Of a stretch of 23,862 nt of DNA, positions 7,687-17,844 are shown piece after piece. Position 1 is the stretch's first letter. Every line of letters begins with the position of its first letter. The stretch is from CAYLLT01 sp964591605 (GTDB lineage: Bacteria > Planctomycetota > Phycisphaerae > UBA1845 > PWPN01). The position numbers and the translations under genes are program-made. The notes beneath the pieces were generated by a model, which saw nothing but the letters and a program-made list of their open reading frames with translations, searched no databases and had not been told where the DNA came from. The stretch is taken from NCBI GenBank assembly GCA_964591605.1, contig CAZQEN010000082.1:1-23862 (forward strand). The letters run 5' to 3'.

Positions 7687-9009
7687 TTAGATCCGAATGA
7701 ACATCCGTCTGCGATAGAGCGGCGTCAGCAGCACGAGCCAGAAGACGACATAGGCGAAGGCAAAGGCCAGGGAGGCGTTCAGCGGGCTCGCCCACGAGAG
7801 GAAGTATTCCCGATAAATCGACACCCGAAGCGGGATCGAAGTGCCTCCGGATGGTTCGATCGACCGCACATAGAGCAGCGTCCCCAGCAGAGAGGATGCC
7901 ACGTACGCCAGAATCGGATTGGTGCCGAACACCTCGAAGGGCCTCGTCCAGCGTCGATAGCCGCGCAGGTCGACCAGCCAGTAACACGTGGCCAGCGCGC
8001 TCATGGATGCTCCGGCCGCAAACAGGGCATACGAACTGGTCCAGATCTTCTTGTTGATCGGGATGGCGTGGTTGGCCCAGAGTCCGGCCACAATCAACAC
8101 ATTTGCCATGATGAAAAGTGCCCCCGCCTTGTCCTTTCCATCGCGCTGCGTGGAAAGCCATCGGCCGGTGAGCACACCGATCACCGTCGTCGCGATCGCC
8201 GGGAGCGTGCTGAGCAGACCCTCGGGGTCCGGGCGTTCTCTGTACAGATGAATGCCCAGGAGGCGCGTGTCGATCCACTCGTGCAGCCAGCCCTCCGGGC
8301 GCTGGGCCAGGGTTGACGCGTACGAGACCGGCGAGGGAACGTGCTTGACGATCCACCAGTAGCCCGCCAGCAGCACCAGCGCACACAAGACCTGTCCGCG
8401 CACTCGACAGAAGAGCGCAATCAGTGATGCGAAGAAGTAGCAGACGGCGATTCGCTGAAGCACGCCGGGGATGCGCAGGGCGCCGTCGGACGACGTGGCG
8501 GGCGGATGCGGCTGTTGGAAGTACCGGAAGTCGGCAATCCAGTAGACGGCCGCCAGACCGATCAGGCCCCACGCCAGGAAATCTCGAACTCGATGCGATC
8601 CGTCTCGGGCCTCGGACGAGGTCTCGGCCGACTGGAACATCAGCCCCGCGATGGCCAGCACATACGGCCCGATGAGCCGCCCGTCGGGGAAGCCGTAGAG
8701 AACGAGCCCGAGCATGAAAATGATTGCGGAGCGCCGGATCACCTGGGCCAGGATGTCCGGCCGGGTGGCGCCCCGGGCGAGACGTCGTTCAAACGAGAGC
8801 GTCAGGACAACGCCCATGATGAAGATGAAGGTCGGGAAGATCAGGTCGGTGGGTGTCCAGCCGTGCCACTGAGCGTGGGTCAGCGGAGCATACCGGTTCG
8901 CATGGTCACCCGGATTGTTCACCAGGATCATCCCGGCAATCGTGACGCCGCGCAGCACATCCAGCGAGGCCAGCCGATTTGTTCCGGTTGTGGAGGCGTC
9001 GTGGGTCAT
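7687..9009 (-). CDS. Multipass membrane acetyltransferase, NagX/HGSNAT-like (DUF5009-type)
   Basis: From ATG 9009 the product is 440 residues with about ten hydrophobic segments. Family signatures, recalled not searched, are SLDVLRGVTIAGMILVNN (15-32), HGWTPTDLIFPTFIFIMGV (49-67), RIPGVLQRIAVCYFFASL (179-196), DPEGLLSTLPAIATTVIG (261-278), PINKKIWTSSYALFAAG (317-333) and FEVFGTNPILAYV (358-370). These fit the heparan-alpha-glucosaminide N-acetyltransferase-like family (bacterial NagX), which is thought to acetylate amino sugars across the inner membrane. The frame stays open another 129 codons upstream, but that part is not membrane-like and the family motif starts just after Met1. A weak GGAAAG lies eight bases upstream. 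The gene is convergent with the hydrolase and divergent from the aldehyde dehydrogenase. Confidence 0.9.
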   Translation of the reverse strand: MTHDASTTGTNRLASLDVLRGVTIAGMILVNNPGDHANRYAPLTHAQWHGWTPTDLIFPTFIFIMGVVLTLSFERRLARGATRPDILAQVIRRSAIIFMLGLVLYGFPDGRLIGPYVLAIAGLMFQSAETSSEARDGSHRVRDFLAWGLIGLAAVYWIADFRYFQQPHPPATSSDGALRIPGVLQRIAVCYFFASLIALFCRVRGQVLCALVLLAGYWWIVKHVPSPVSYASTLAQRPEGWLHEWIDTRLLGIHLYRERPDPEGLLSTLPAIATTVIGVLTGRWLSTQRDGKDKAGALFIMANVLIVAGLWANHAIPINKKIWTSSYALFAAGASMSALATCYWLVDLRGYRRWTRPFEVFGTNPILAYVASSLLGTLLYVRSIEPSGGTSIPLRVSIYREYFLSWASPLNASLAFAFAYVVFWLVLLTPLYRRRMFIRI

Positions 9010-9377
9010 GGATCGGGCTTTCCAGCAATACTGCCGGGTCAGGATGTGGTCGCGCTGCCGTCGAACCGGCTTGGCGAGGCCCGTGCCGTTTACTTCATGT
9101 GTCCGCTGAAGGATACACTTTCGGTCCAGGTCTGCAACCAGGGTCGTTCCGGACGGGCAGTCCGGGGTGGATGACACTGCCGGCCGCCCGACGGTCAAAA
9201 CACCGAATGTCAGTGGGGGTTTTGCGCGCCCGACTCTGATAGACGCCCCCTCCCTGATATCACTTGCCCGGCGGTCGGCTGATGCACTCGCCCGGATGTC
9301 TTGGGGATGGCCCGCAGCTATCATAGAGGTCTGGTCAGCCACCGGCGGCCCGGACCCAGCCAGGCAGGAGCATTCTG
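9010..9377. other. 368-base divergent intergenic region
   Basis: It lies between the acetyltransferase (minus) and the aldehyde dehydrogenase (plus) and should contain both promoters. I could not find a -35/-10 pair with good spacing on either strand; TATCAT at 9319-9324 lacks a -35 match. Open frames inside it are low-complexity extensions of neighbouring frames. Confidence 0.45.
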
Positions 9378-10901
<1,524 letters not shown>

Positions 10902-10931
10902 GTCTGGTTTTCAACAGGCGACGGATTCCCG

Positions 10932-10980
10932 TGGCAACGACCCCAGGGGTCCGAAAAACACCCCTGGCGGCGCGTTGCCA
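10932..10980 (+). terminator. Large stem-loop after the aldehyde dehydrogenase
   Basis: TGGCAACG (10932-10939) pairs exactly with CGTTGCCA (10973-10980). Inside it, CCAGGGGT (10943-10950) pairs with ACCCCTGG (10960-10967) around a nine-base loop containing AAAAA. Sixteen pairs are interrupted by one asymmetric internal loop. It begins 30 bases after the stop codon. No T-run follows, so it could be a factor-assisted terminator or an mRNA-stabilising hairpin. Confidence 0.55.
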
Positions 10981-11079
10981 CCCGAGAGCCACCCGCCAGC
11001 CTGCCCGGCACGCCCCAAAGCAGAGCTTCATTGACCTGTTTTCTTTCGTTTCGCCATTTCCTGGTGGGGAGCGCGGGGC

Positions 11080-11108
11080 TTGATGTCGACAAAATGATCA
11101 GCTAAACT
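11080..11108 (+). promoter_or_regulatory. Candidate promoter of the four-gene secreted-protein operon
   Basis: TTGATG (11080-11085) and TAAACT (11103-11108) are spaced by exactly 17 bases in a locally AT-rich patch. Use of this promoter would give a leader of about 380 bases before the ATG at 11497. Confidence 0.35.
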
Positions 11109-11434
11109 GTTAACAGCGACGAGCCGCGGAGACAATACCTGAGATGGTTGGGCGGAGCGGGCACATCCCGGCGTGATTGTCCAGCGGGTCCAGCAGAGCA
11201 GACGGATTTGTGGAGTGCATGACGTCTGTCCAGGCCAGGGGAATGGTGGGTTGTTGTCAGGTCTTCGGGGCTGGCCCTGTCGGCAGCGCGGAACCCTCGC
11301 GCGTTCCCGGCCTACGCTGGCCGCGTCCCACCTGTCATCTCACGCCCGACACATTCGTCCTGCACGGCCGGCGTGACCGTCGGGGTTCTGCTTCAGGCCT
11401 GTTGCACGCGACCTTCGTCAACACCATCCGCCGG

Positions 11435-11453
11435 TCCGCAGACAGTCTGCGGA
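11435..11453 (+). promoter_or_regulatory. Hairpin in the leader just before the operon's first ribosome binding site
   Basis: TCCGCAGA and TCTGCGGA form a perfect eight-pair stem with a CAG loop, and a flanking G-T pair extends it. It ends 29 bases before GGAGGAG. It could affect mRNA stability or translation; no known riboswitch pattern was recognised. Confidence 0.35.
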
Positions 11454-11496
11454 TGGGCCGGGCTCTTGTGCACTTCTTTCGCGGAGGAGCTTTGAG

Positions 11497-13887
11497 ATGA
11501 GACCACGTGTGATCGTTGCGACGAGCCTTGTGTTGAGCGTGAGCGCCGCTTCCGGGGCGGGCCTTCGCTATGGCGGAGCAGCTCTGGAACTCCGGGTCGG
11601 CGTGGCCGTGGTCTCGCAGGCCGGGACCTGGTGCGACAATTTTGACGGCGTCATCGCCCCGCTCGCCGTCTTCTGCGACGACTTCGACCGCTACTGCCCA
11701 CCCCCCAACGATCCGTGTCCGCAGTCTCCGCTCTACGACAACTATTTTCGCAATGCCTGGCCCACGACCTCCTGGAGTTATCACAACAGCCAGAACCAGG
11801 TCTGCGGCAACAACCTGATCGGCACGAACGTGCAGTCCCAGCTCACGACGGCGTATCAGGGCGGCCGCGTTGTCAATGGAGGTGACGAGGCCGGGACCCT
11901 CGGCCAGTCGAGCCGTTTCATGACCGCGGGAATCAGAGCCAAGTTCGGCAATCAGTACGACCGCGTGCTGGGCACCGACGCTGCGCCGCTCGTGCTGGAG
12001 TTCGACATGTCCAGCGGCATCCAGAGCGCGGCCGGACTTGACATCAGCAACGGCTTTGTGGAGCTGGCGCTCGAAGAGCACGCCCTGACCAAACAGGAGT
12101 ACCTGGCTCTGGGTTATGACCCTGAAGTGTCACCGACGGATTACATCAAGGTCGGGGGCATCGAAACCGGGACGTGCATCAGTTGCCGCGGGGAGTGTGC
12201 GGCCATGCTGGCGGCGCGGGGCATGCCCGACGACGACCGCGCGCCGCACCATGCCTGGCCGACCATCTGTCAGTCCTACGATGCCCGGCTGCCCGGCTCG
12301 CTCTGTCCGGACCCCGCGAACCCCAACGGCCCGGGAATCCCCTGCCCGCCGCCATACTGCCCCCAGACGCCCCCTGACAAGCTGCACAAGACGCTGGCCA
12401 TCGGCGCCCTGGCGATGCTCGACCCCAACCCGTGCCACTGCGAAAACCCGGTCAAACCGGACATCTCGCACTGCGGGCCCGGAAACACCTGCAACACCGC
12501 GACCGGCTTCTGCAGCACCGTCGGCGGCAGTTCGCGGCCCTGCACCAGCGACGCTGACTGCCCCAAGGAGATGCAGGAGTATACGAACCACACCATGACC
12601 AACAAGCACCTGTCGTTCTTTGACGGCTGGAAGTGGCGCATCCTCAGCTCAAAGATCTTCGATCCGGTCGAGGGCATTCCCGGCGTCGTCGGCAGCGGTG
12701 ATTTCCTCCTGGGCGACAAGATCGACCACGTCGTATTCATCATCAAGACCAACACGGTGCGCATCGAACACTGGAACGCTCAGAATCGGAGCCAGTGGGT
12801 GCCGTACGCGGGAAGCATCTGCACGCCGGACCTGCAGGTCAACGACACCATCGCCGGCGGCATCACCATCACGAACCCCGGATCGGGCTACACGAGCGCA
12901 CCGGCGGTAACGATCGGCCCGCCGGGCCCGAACGGCCGCCAGGCGACGGCAGTCGCGACGGTGAACGACGGAGCGGTCACCGCCATCACCATCACCGATG
13001 TGGGCATGGGCTACAGCTCGGCTCCGGTCATCACCATCGCGCCGCCGTCCGCGGGTACGCAGGCGACGGCCACCGCGACCCTGGGCGGCGCCGCTCACTA
13101 TGAGCCGGCGCTGTATAGCTGGGCGGACAACATTCCGCGGAAGTTCCTCGGCGCCTTCAACACCATCCGTCTGGGCAACCCGTCGAGCTGCCGGCTCTGT
13201 TCGGTGGATCTGGTCAACGCGGGTGGCGATTACGCCAACTGCGCACCGGGAAGCTGGAACGGCACCGACTACGAGTGCACGGAATTCAACCAGAACTGGG
13301 GTTCGGGCGCCACCTGGTGCAAGCGGATGTCGGGTATCAACGGATGTTACGGAACGAACATCGATGACGGCTCCAATTTCGTGCACTTCGACACGCTCGT
13401 CCTGAAGGGCGGGACGGCCGACGCCGCGGTTGGCGCCTGCTGCTCGCCCGCCGACGGCGCGTGCACCGTGACGACCGAGGAGGGCTGCGCGTTGCTCGGC
13501 GGCGCCTATGCCGGCGGCGGGGGCACCTGCCAGCCCGATACCTGCATCGGCGCCTGCTGCCAGGGCTCGCGGGTCTGCACCGATACCTTTATCCATCAGT
13601 GCGCGGGCCGATTCCGGGGGCCGGGCACGAGCTGCGCGACCGGCGAATGCCCCTGTCACACGCCGTTCGCGGATTTCGATGAAGACGGCGACGCCGACAT
13701 GGATGATTTCGGCGGGTTCCAGCGATGCGTCACCGGTTACGGCAACCTCGTGGCGGGTTGTGAGTGCTTCAACCGCGACAACGATACCGACGTCGACGCC
13801 GCGGACTTCGCCGCGTTTGCGGCCTGCGTGACGGGCCCGTCCGTGCCCCTGGATGTCCAGAATCCGCCGCCGGGCTGTGTCCCGTAA
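11497..13887 (+). CDS. Secreted Cys-rich dockerin-type protein
   Basis: The product is 796 residues, with GGAGGAG seven bases before the ATG and a signal peptide ending near SAASGA (residue 21). The N-terminal part (about 40-250) has an Asp/aromatic start (FCDDFDRYC) like lectin-type or LamG-like modules of other planctomycete proteins; this is a guess. Around 455-530 are two tandem copies of a GSGYTSAP-type repeat (NPGSGYTSAPAVTIGPP and VGMGYSSAPVITIAPP). Two Cys-rich units, GACCSPADGACTVTTEEGC (about 646) and GACCQGSRVCTDTF (about 685), precede a dockerin-like pair: DFDEDGDADMDDFGGFQRC (about 727), then DNDTDVDAADFAAFAAC (about 755). No catalytic motif was recognised. It heads a run of four same-strand genes, so it may be made and exported together with the glycosidase-like proteins. 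Confidence 0.87.
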   Translation: MRPRVIVATSLVLSVSAASGAGLRYGGAALELRVGVAVVSQAGTWCDNFDGVIAPLAVFCDDFDRYCPPPNDPCPQSPLYDNYFRNAWPTTSWSYHNSQNQVCGNNLIGTNVQSQLTTAYQGGRVVNGGDEAGTLGQSSRFMTAGIRAKFGNQYDRVLGTDAAPLVLEFDMSSGIQSAAGLDISNGFVELALEEHALTKQEYLALGYDPEVSPTDYIKVGGIETGTCISCRGECAAMLAARGMPDDDRAPHHAWPTICQSYDARLPGSLCPDPANPNGPGIPCPPPYCPQTPPDKLHKTLAIGALAMLDPNPCHCENPVKPDISHCGPGNTCNTATGFCSTVGGSSRPCTSDADCPKEMQEYTNHTMTNKHLSFFDGWKWRILSSKIFDPVEGIPGVVGSGDFLLGDKIDHVVFIIKTNTVRIEHWNAQNRSQWVPYAGSICTPDLQVNDTIAGGITITNPGSGYTSAPAVTIGPPGPNGRQATAVATVNDGAVTAITITDVGMGYSSAPVITIAPPSAGTQATATATLGGAAHYEPALYSWADNIPRKFLGAFNTIRLGNPSSCRLCSVDLVNAGGDYANCAPGSWNGTDYECTEFNQNWGSGATWCKRMSGINGCYGTNIDDGSNFVHFDTLVLKGGTADAAVGACCSPADGACTVTTEEGCALLGGAYAGGGGTCQPDTCIGACCQGSRVCTDTFIHQCAGRFRGPGTSCATGECPCHTPFADFDEDGDADMDDFGGFQRCVTGYGNLVAGCECFNRDNDTDVDAADFAAFAACVTGPSVPLDVQNPPPGCVP

Positions 13888-13952
13888 ACGAGATGCCGCG
13901 AATCACCAGTGCGGGCGCTGCCCGGTGTCGATAGTTCTGTTTAAGAGTCTAC

Positions 13953-13958
13953 GAGAGG
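13953..13958 (+). promoter_or_regulatory. Ribosome binding site deciding the start at 13966
   Basis: GAGAGG lies seven bases before the ATG at 13966 but only one base before the ATG at 13960, so the second ATG is the likely start. Confidence 0.55.
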
Positions 13959-13965
13959 CATGCGA

Positions 13966-16900
13966 ATGGCTCGATGCGGGAATCTCTGTCTGGGTGCAGC
14001 CGTGGTATGGGCCGGCCTTGCCTGCTCCGTGGCCCGGGCGGCGGTCACGCTGCTGGGCACAACGTACCAGCCGGATCAGGCCTTTCCCGAGCACCAGTGC
14101 TTCTGGAACGAGTCCCAGTTTCCCGGGCCGTGCAGCGCTGCCGCTCTGGGCGCCAACCTGCATGTCTACGTGCGCAACACCGGCCCCTCCTCGGTGACGA
14201 TCTCGGACGTGACTCTGGCCGGCTACAGCCTCAGCGACATTCTTCGGCTGCATTACCAGGTCGCCAAACGCCAGCCCGCGAGCATCTACCTGGACGGGCT
14301 CTCCGCAGGTGACCTGCAGGCGCTCATCAACGCCGGTGAGCCGGTCTGGTACAAAATGGACCCCGCCACGATCCCCGTCGGCGGAGTGGCCCGCGTCGTG
14401 GTCCGGCTGCGCGGCACGCCGGTGACACAGCCGGTCAGCATCGGCGTCGTGACCAGCGCGGGGACGCTGAACACGACCGTTCCGGTGGAGTTGGCCGGGC
14501 CGCAGATCGTCAGCGTGGGTTTTGCCCCCGATCTGACGAAGGTGTACCTCCACTGGCGACGCAGCGGGGGGGCGGTCCCGGCATCGGTCTGGATGGACGG
14601 CACCGACGTCACCGCCAGCACGACCACTGTCGGCGACCCGGGGGCCGACTTCGCCGTGTCGGTGATTCAACCGGCACAGCCGCTCGCCAGCATGTCCTTC
14701 CACGTCTTTCGCGGGGTCTACGTCGACGGCAAAGCGGCGACCGCCGGGTTGCGGGCGTGGGTGAACCCGTTCCTGTATGGCACGTGGGGCGGACATGCCG
14801 TTGCCGACGGCGATGACGAGGCCGCCCGGGAGTCGCTCATCGATTTTGTGAACCACGGGATGAATACGCTCGTCCAGAACGGGTCCTGCGTCACGGCCGT
14901 GCTTCAGAAGTCGGTGTCGGGCCGGCAGTTCGTCGCCAGCCAGGGTTATGGCTTCGTGATCGACGAGATCGGCAAGTGGTCAGCCGATCAGCCCCGGATG
15001 TGGTTCATCCGCGATGAGCCCGACGCCGCTGACTCGCGGGTGACCGGCATCCCCAGCAACAAGGTGGTGGGCTCGCTGGCCCAGATGGCCGTCGGCACCG
15101 GCGAAACACTGCGGGCCGCTTATCCTCTCGCTCCGACCACGCTCAACATCGACAGCACGTACAAGCCCTACAACTGGTACAACTACGGGCAGGTCCCCGA
15201 CGTCTTCATGACGGACCCCTACTACCAGGTGCGGATGCGGGAGGCGTACTGGGCATTGCCGTCGCGGATTCCTCTCTATCAGAAGGCCACCTACATCTAT
15301 GCCGTGGGGCAGCTTGCCGCCTCGAGCTGCATGCCCAATCCGCTGCACATGGTGCTCTACTCGTGCGAGTGGAGAGACTCGTCGGGCGCGGTCTTTCCGT
15401 TCCCCACGCCCGAGTCCAAGCGGATTGAGGTCTATTATGCGCTGGCCGCCGGAGCGAAAGGGATCTCCTACTGGTGGTATCTCGATGGCGCACCCTCTAA
15501 CGGTCTGGACGCCGCGACGCCGCCGGCCCTCGCCCTGTGGCGGGAGATCGGCCTGCTGGGCGCGGAGATCCAGACCGCGGCGCCCCTCCTGGTGACCAGC
15601 GCCCCGGTGGCACTGCCCCTGCAGCCCGGCAACGGCGTCTGGGCGCGGGCGCTGGCCGTCTCTAACGACACCATCATCCTGCTTGCAGTCAATGATCAGT
15701 ATCTCAACGACGAGGCCGGCTGCCACTACACGCCGGTCAGCAACGCAAGCGTGACCGTCACCCTCCCGACGTGGCTGTCGTCTCCGTCGGCCTTCGAGAT
15801 CTCCGCCGGGGGACTCGCCGATGTCGCCACCCAGCTCAACACCGGCCAGTTGCAGGTCAATCTCGGCACGCTGAACCTGACCCGCATGATCGTGCTGACG
15901 CAGAATCCGCAGTTGCGAGCGACGATTCAGCAGCGATACGACCAGCTCGTCCAGGCGCGGGTCTGTGCGTTCGCGCTGGATGTCTGCTCCCAGCAGATTC
16001 CGCCCACGGTGACCCAGCATCCGCCCACACTCACCCAGTGTGCCGGCACCAACACGGTCCTGAGCATTGTGGCGGCCGGGCCGGGTACCCTGACCCACCA
16101 GTGGCAGAAAAACCCTGATCCGGGCGGCTCCGGATCATGGACGAATCTCACCGACAACGGGCACTTCTCCGGCGCGACCACCCCCACGCTGACGATCACC
16201 AGCGTCGCCATCGCCGACACGGCCAGCTATCGCTGCGTGGTCACCAACAACTACGGCAGCACGAACTCAAACCCGGGCGTGCTGACGGTCATTCAATGCC
16301 TTCCCGGCTGCCTGCAGAACCTCAGTTTCGAGTCCGGTTTCACGAACGGGGCCGGCAACGGCTGGAACAAGTTCATCAAGGTGGGCACCGAGGGCCCGAA
16401 TCTGGTTTTCTCCGACGAGACGACCGAGCGCCACCACGGCCTGCACTCGCAGGAGGTGTACTCGCACGACATCGGTTATGACGGCGGCGTCTACCAGCAG
16501 TTTTCCAGCGTGCCAGGCCAGCCGTACACCATCCGGGCCTGGATCAAGGTCTACTCGCCGCAGGGCACCGGCATCGCCGAGGGCTTCTTCGGCGTCGACC
16601 CCACCGGCGGAACGAATCCCAACGCGGGCACGGTCCTGTGGGCCTCGAAGCCCTGGGACTACTGGAGCCAGGACGAGTGGAACATCACCGCCACCGGCAA
16701 TTACATCACCGTCTACCTCCGCGGACGATCCACCCGCTCGGCCAGCAACAACCGCGTGGCCTACGTGTGGCTGGATGACGTCGAGATCACCCCGGGCGCG
16801 CCCACCGACCTGCCGCCGCAGGCCCTGAGCCCAACCAGCATTCGCTGGCGATGGGTGGATCTGGACATCGAGACCGGCTACCGCCTGCAGGACCAGACCG

Positions 16901-17832
16901 AGGCGGACAAGTCGGGCCTGCTCCCGGCGGACACCGCCCAGTGGACGGAAACCACCGGCATCCTGCCCAACACCCAGTACACGCGGTACGTCCGCGCGAT
17001 GAACGACTGCGGCACGTCGCATCCCTCTCCGGGCCAGTCGACCTTCTCCCTGATCGAGACGCCGGCGGGCATCTCCGTCGACGCGGCAACCACCACGAGC
17101 ATCACCGTCGGTCCGGTGGGTTCCTTCTCCAACCTCTCGCTTGGAAGTTCGGGCGTCCGCGTGTCCAATGCGACGGCCGGCACCGATTCCGGCTGGCAGA
17201 CCACCGTCGGCCCGTGGGCTTCCACCGGCCTGACTCCCAACATGCCTTACGACTTTGCGGCCCGGGCCCGCAACGCCGGCGGCGTCGAGACGCCCGACAG
17301 CGATCTGGAAACCGTCTGGACACTGTCCGTGCCGCCGACCGCCGACAGCGTGACCACCGCCGATACAACCGTCTGCACGAATGCCAGCCTTTCCTGGACG
17401 GCCGTCGGCGGATTTGGACCGGGTACGGTTCAGTATTACCGCTATGCGTGGGATCAGAATCCGACCCACTCCTGGACGGGCCACGAGCCTCGCTGGCAGG
17501 GCGGCTTGCTGGTGACATCGCCTGCGTCGCCCGGGACGTGGTACCTTCATGTTCAGGGCTGCAATGGCGGGGACGTCGACAATGGCACGTACGATTATGC
17601 CGTGACGGTCGGGCCGACGGTCGGGCCGGATGCCGACGGCGACTGCGACGTGGACGGCGCCGATTTCGACCTGCTGCGGGCCTGCCTGTCACGGGCGCAG
17701 GTCGCTTACGGCAGCGGCTGCGGCTGGGCGGACTTTGACCAGGACGGCGACGCGGATCTGGCCGATTTCGCCGTGTTCCAGCGGTGCTATCGGGGAGAGG
17801 GCGTCCCGGCCGACCTGAACTGTACCGACTGA
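13966..17832 (+). CDS. Secreted glycosidase-like multidomain protein, paralogue 1, with Ig, jelly-roll, FN3 and dockerin modules
   Basis: From ATG 13966 this is 1288 residues. Signal peptide 1-25 (ends SVARA). Residues 26-265 are two beta-type regions beginning AVTLLGTTYQPDQAFPE, with a Cys pair near 45-56. Residues 266-560 look like a TIM-barrel hydrolase core: WFIRDEPDAAD (Glu351), FMTDPYYQ (Asp417), IPLYQKATYIYAV and KRIEVYYALAAGAKGISYWW. An all-beta region follows (560-665), then an Ig-like domain (about 678-775, YRCVVTNNYGS), a jelly-roll region resembling CBM4/9 (about 783-943, NLSFESGF... VWLDDVEI), three FN3-like stretches (about 945-1215) and a terminal dockerin-like pair (DADGDCDVDGADF, DFDQDGDADLADF). 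I do not recognise the core as a named glycoside hydrolase family; the catalytic role is inferred. It is the most divergent of the three paralogues and lacks a Cys pair they share in the core. Confidence 0.85.
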   Translation: MARCGNLCLGAAVVWAGLACSVARAAVTLLGTTYQPDQAFPEHQCFWNESQFPGPCSAAALGANLHVYVRNTGPSSVTISDVTLAGYSLSDILRLHYQVAKRQPASIYLDGLSAGDLQALINAGEPVWYKMDPATIPVGGVARVVVRLRGTPVTQPVSIGVVTSAGTLNTTVPVELAGPQIVSVGFAPDLTKVYLHWRRSGGAVPASVWMDGTDVTASTTTVGDPGADFAVSVIQPAQPLASMSFHVFRGVYVDGKAATAGLRAWVNPFLYGTWGGHAVADGDDEAARESLIDFVNHGMNTLVQNGSCVTAVLQKSVSGRQFVASQGYGFVIDEIGKWSADQPRMWFIRDEPDAADSRVTGIPSNKVVGSLAQMAVGTGETLRAAYPLAPTTLNIDSTYKPYNWYNYGQVPDVFMTDPYYQVRMREAYWALPSRIPLYQKATYIYAVGQLAASSCMPNPLHMVLYSCEWRDSSGAVFPFPTPESKRIEVYYALAAGAKGISYWWYLDGAPSNGLDAATPPALALWREIGLLGAEIQTAAPLLVTSAPVALPLQPGNGVWARALAVSNDTIILLAVNDQYLNDEAGCHYTPVSNASVTVTLPTWLSSPSAFEISAGGLADVATQLNTGQLQVNLGTLNLTRMIVLTQNPQLRATIQQRYDQLVQARVCAFALDVCSQQIPPTVTQHPPTLTQCAGTNTVLSIVAAGPGTLTHQWQKNPDPGGSGSWTNLTDNGHFSGATTPTLTITSVAIADTASYRCVVTNNYGSTNSNPGVLTVIQCLPGCLQNLSFESGFTNGAGNGWNKFIKVGTEGPNLVFSDETTERHHGLHSQEVYSHDIGYDGGVYQQFSSVPGQPYTIRAWIKVYSPQGTGIAEGFFGVDPTGGTNPNAGTVLWASKPWDYWSQDEWNITATGNYITVYLRGRSTRSASNNRVAYVWLDDVEITPGAPTDLPPQALSPTSIRWRWVDLDIETGYRLQDQTEADKSGLLPADTAQWTETTGILPNTQYTRYVRAMNDCGTSHPSPGQSTFSLIETPAGISVDAATTTSITVGPVGSFSNLSLGSSGVRVSNATAGTDSGWQTTVGPWASTGLTPNMPYDFAARARNAGGVETPDSDLETVWTLSVPPTADSVTTADTTVCTNASLSWTAVGGFGPGTVQYYRYAWDQNPTHSWTGHEPRWQGGLLVTSPASPGTWYLHVQGCNGGDVDNGTYDYAVTVGPTVGPDADGDCDVDGADFDLLRACLSRAQVAYGSGCGWADFDQDGDADLADFAVFQRCYRGEGVPADLNCTD

Positions 17833-17844
17833 TCGAGGTATCTG

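Larger units (their letters stand above)
10902..11496. other. 595-base non-coding interval before the dockerin/glycosidase-like operon
   Basis: It contains the stem-loop after the aldehyde dehydrogenase, a candidate promoter near 11080-11108, a second hairpin at 11435-11453 and the ribosome binding site GGAGGAG at 11483-11489. No credible gene was seen. Short plus-strand frames in it lack ribosome binding sites and family features. Confidence 0.5.

Noticed and set aside
11173..11500. Short plus-strand frames in the leader before the first dockerin gene of the operon
   Set aside because: They have no ribosome binding site and no domain features, and the composition looks like non-coding GC-rich sequence.
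16267..17550. A 427-codon minus-strand open frame inside paralogue 1
   Set aside because: Arg/Gly/Ala/Val-biased, with no motifs, opposite Ig, jelly-roll and FN3-like coding sequence.
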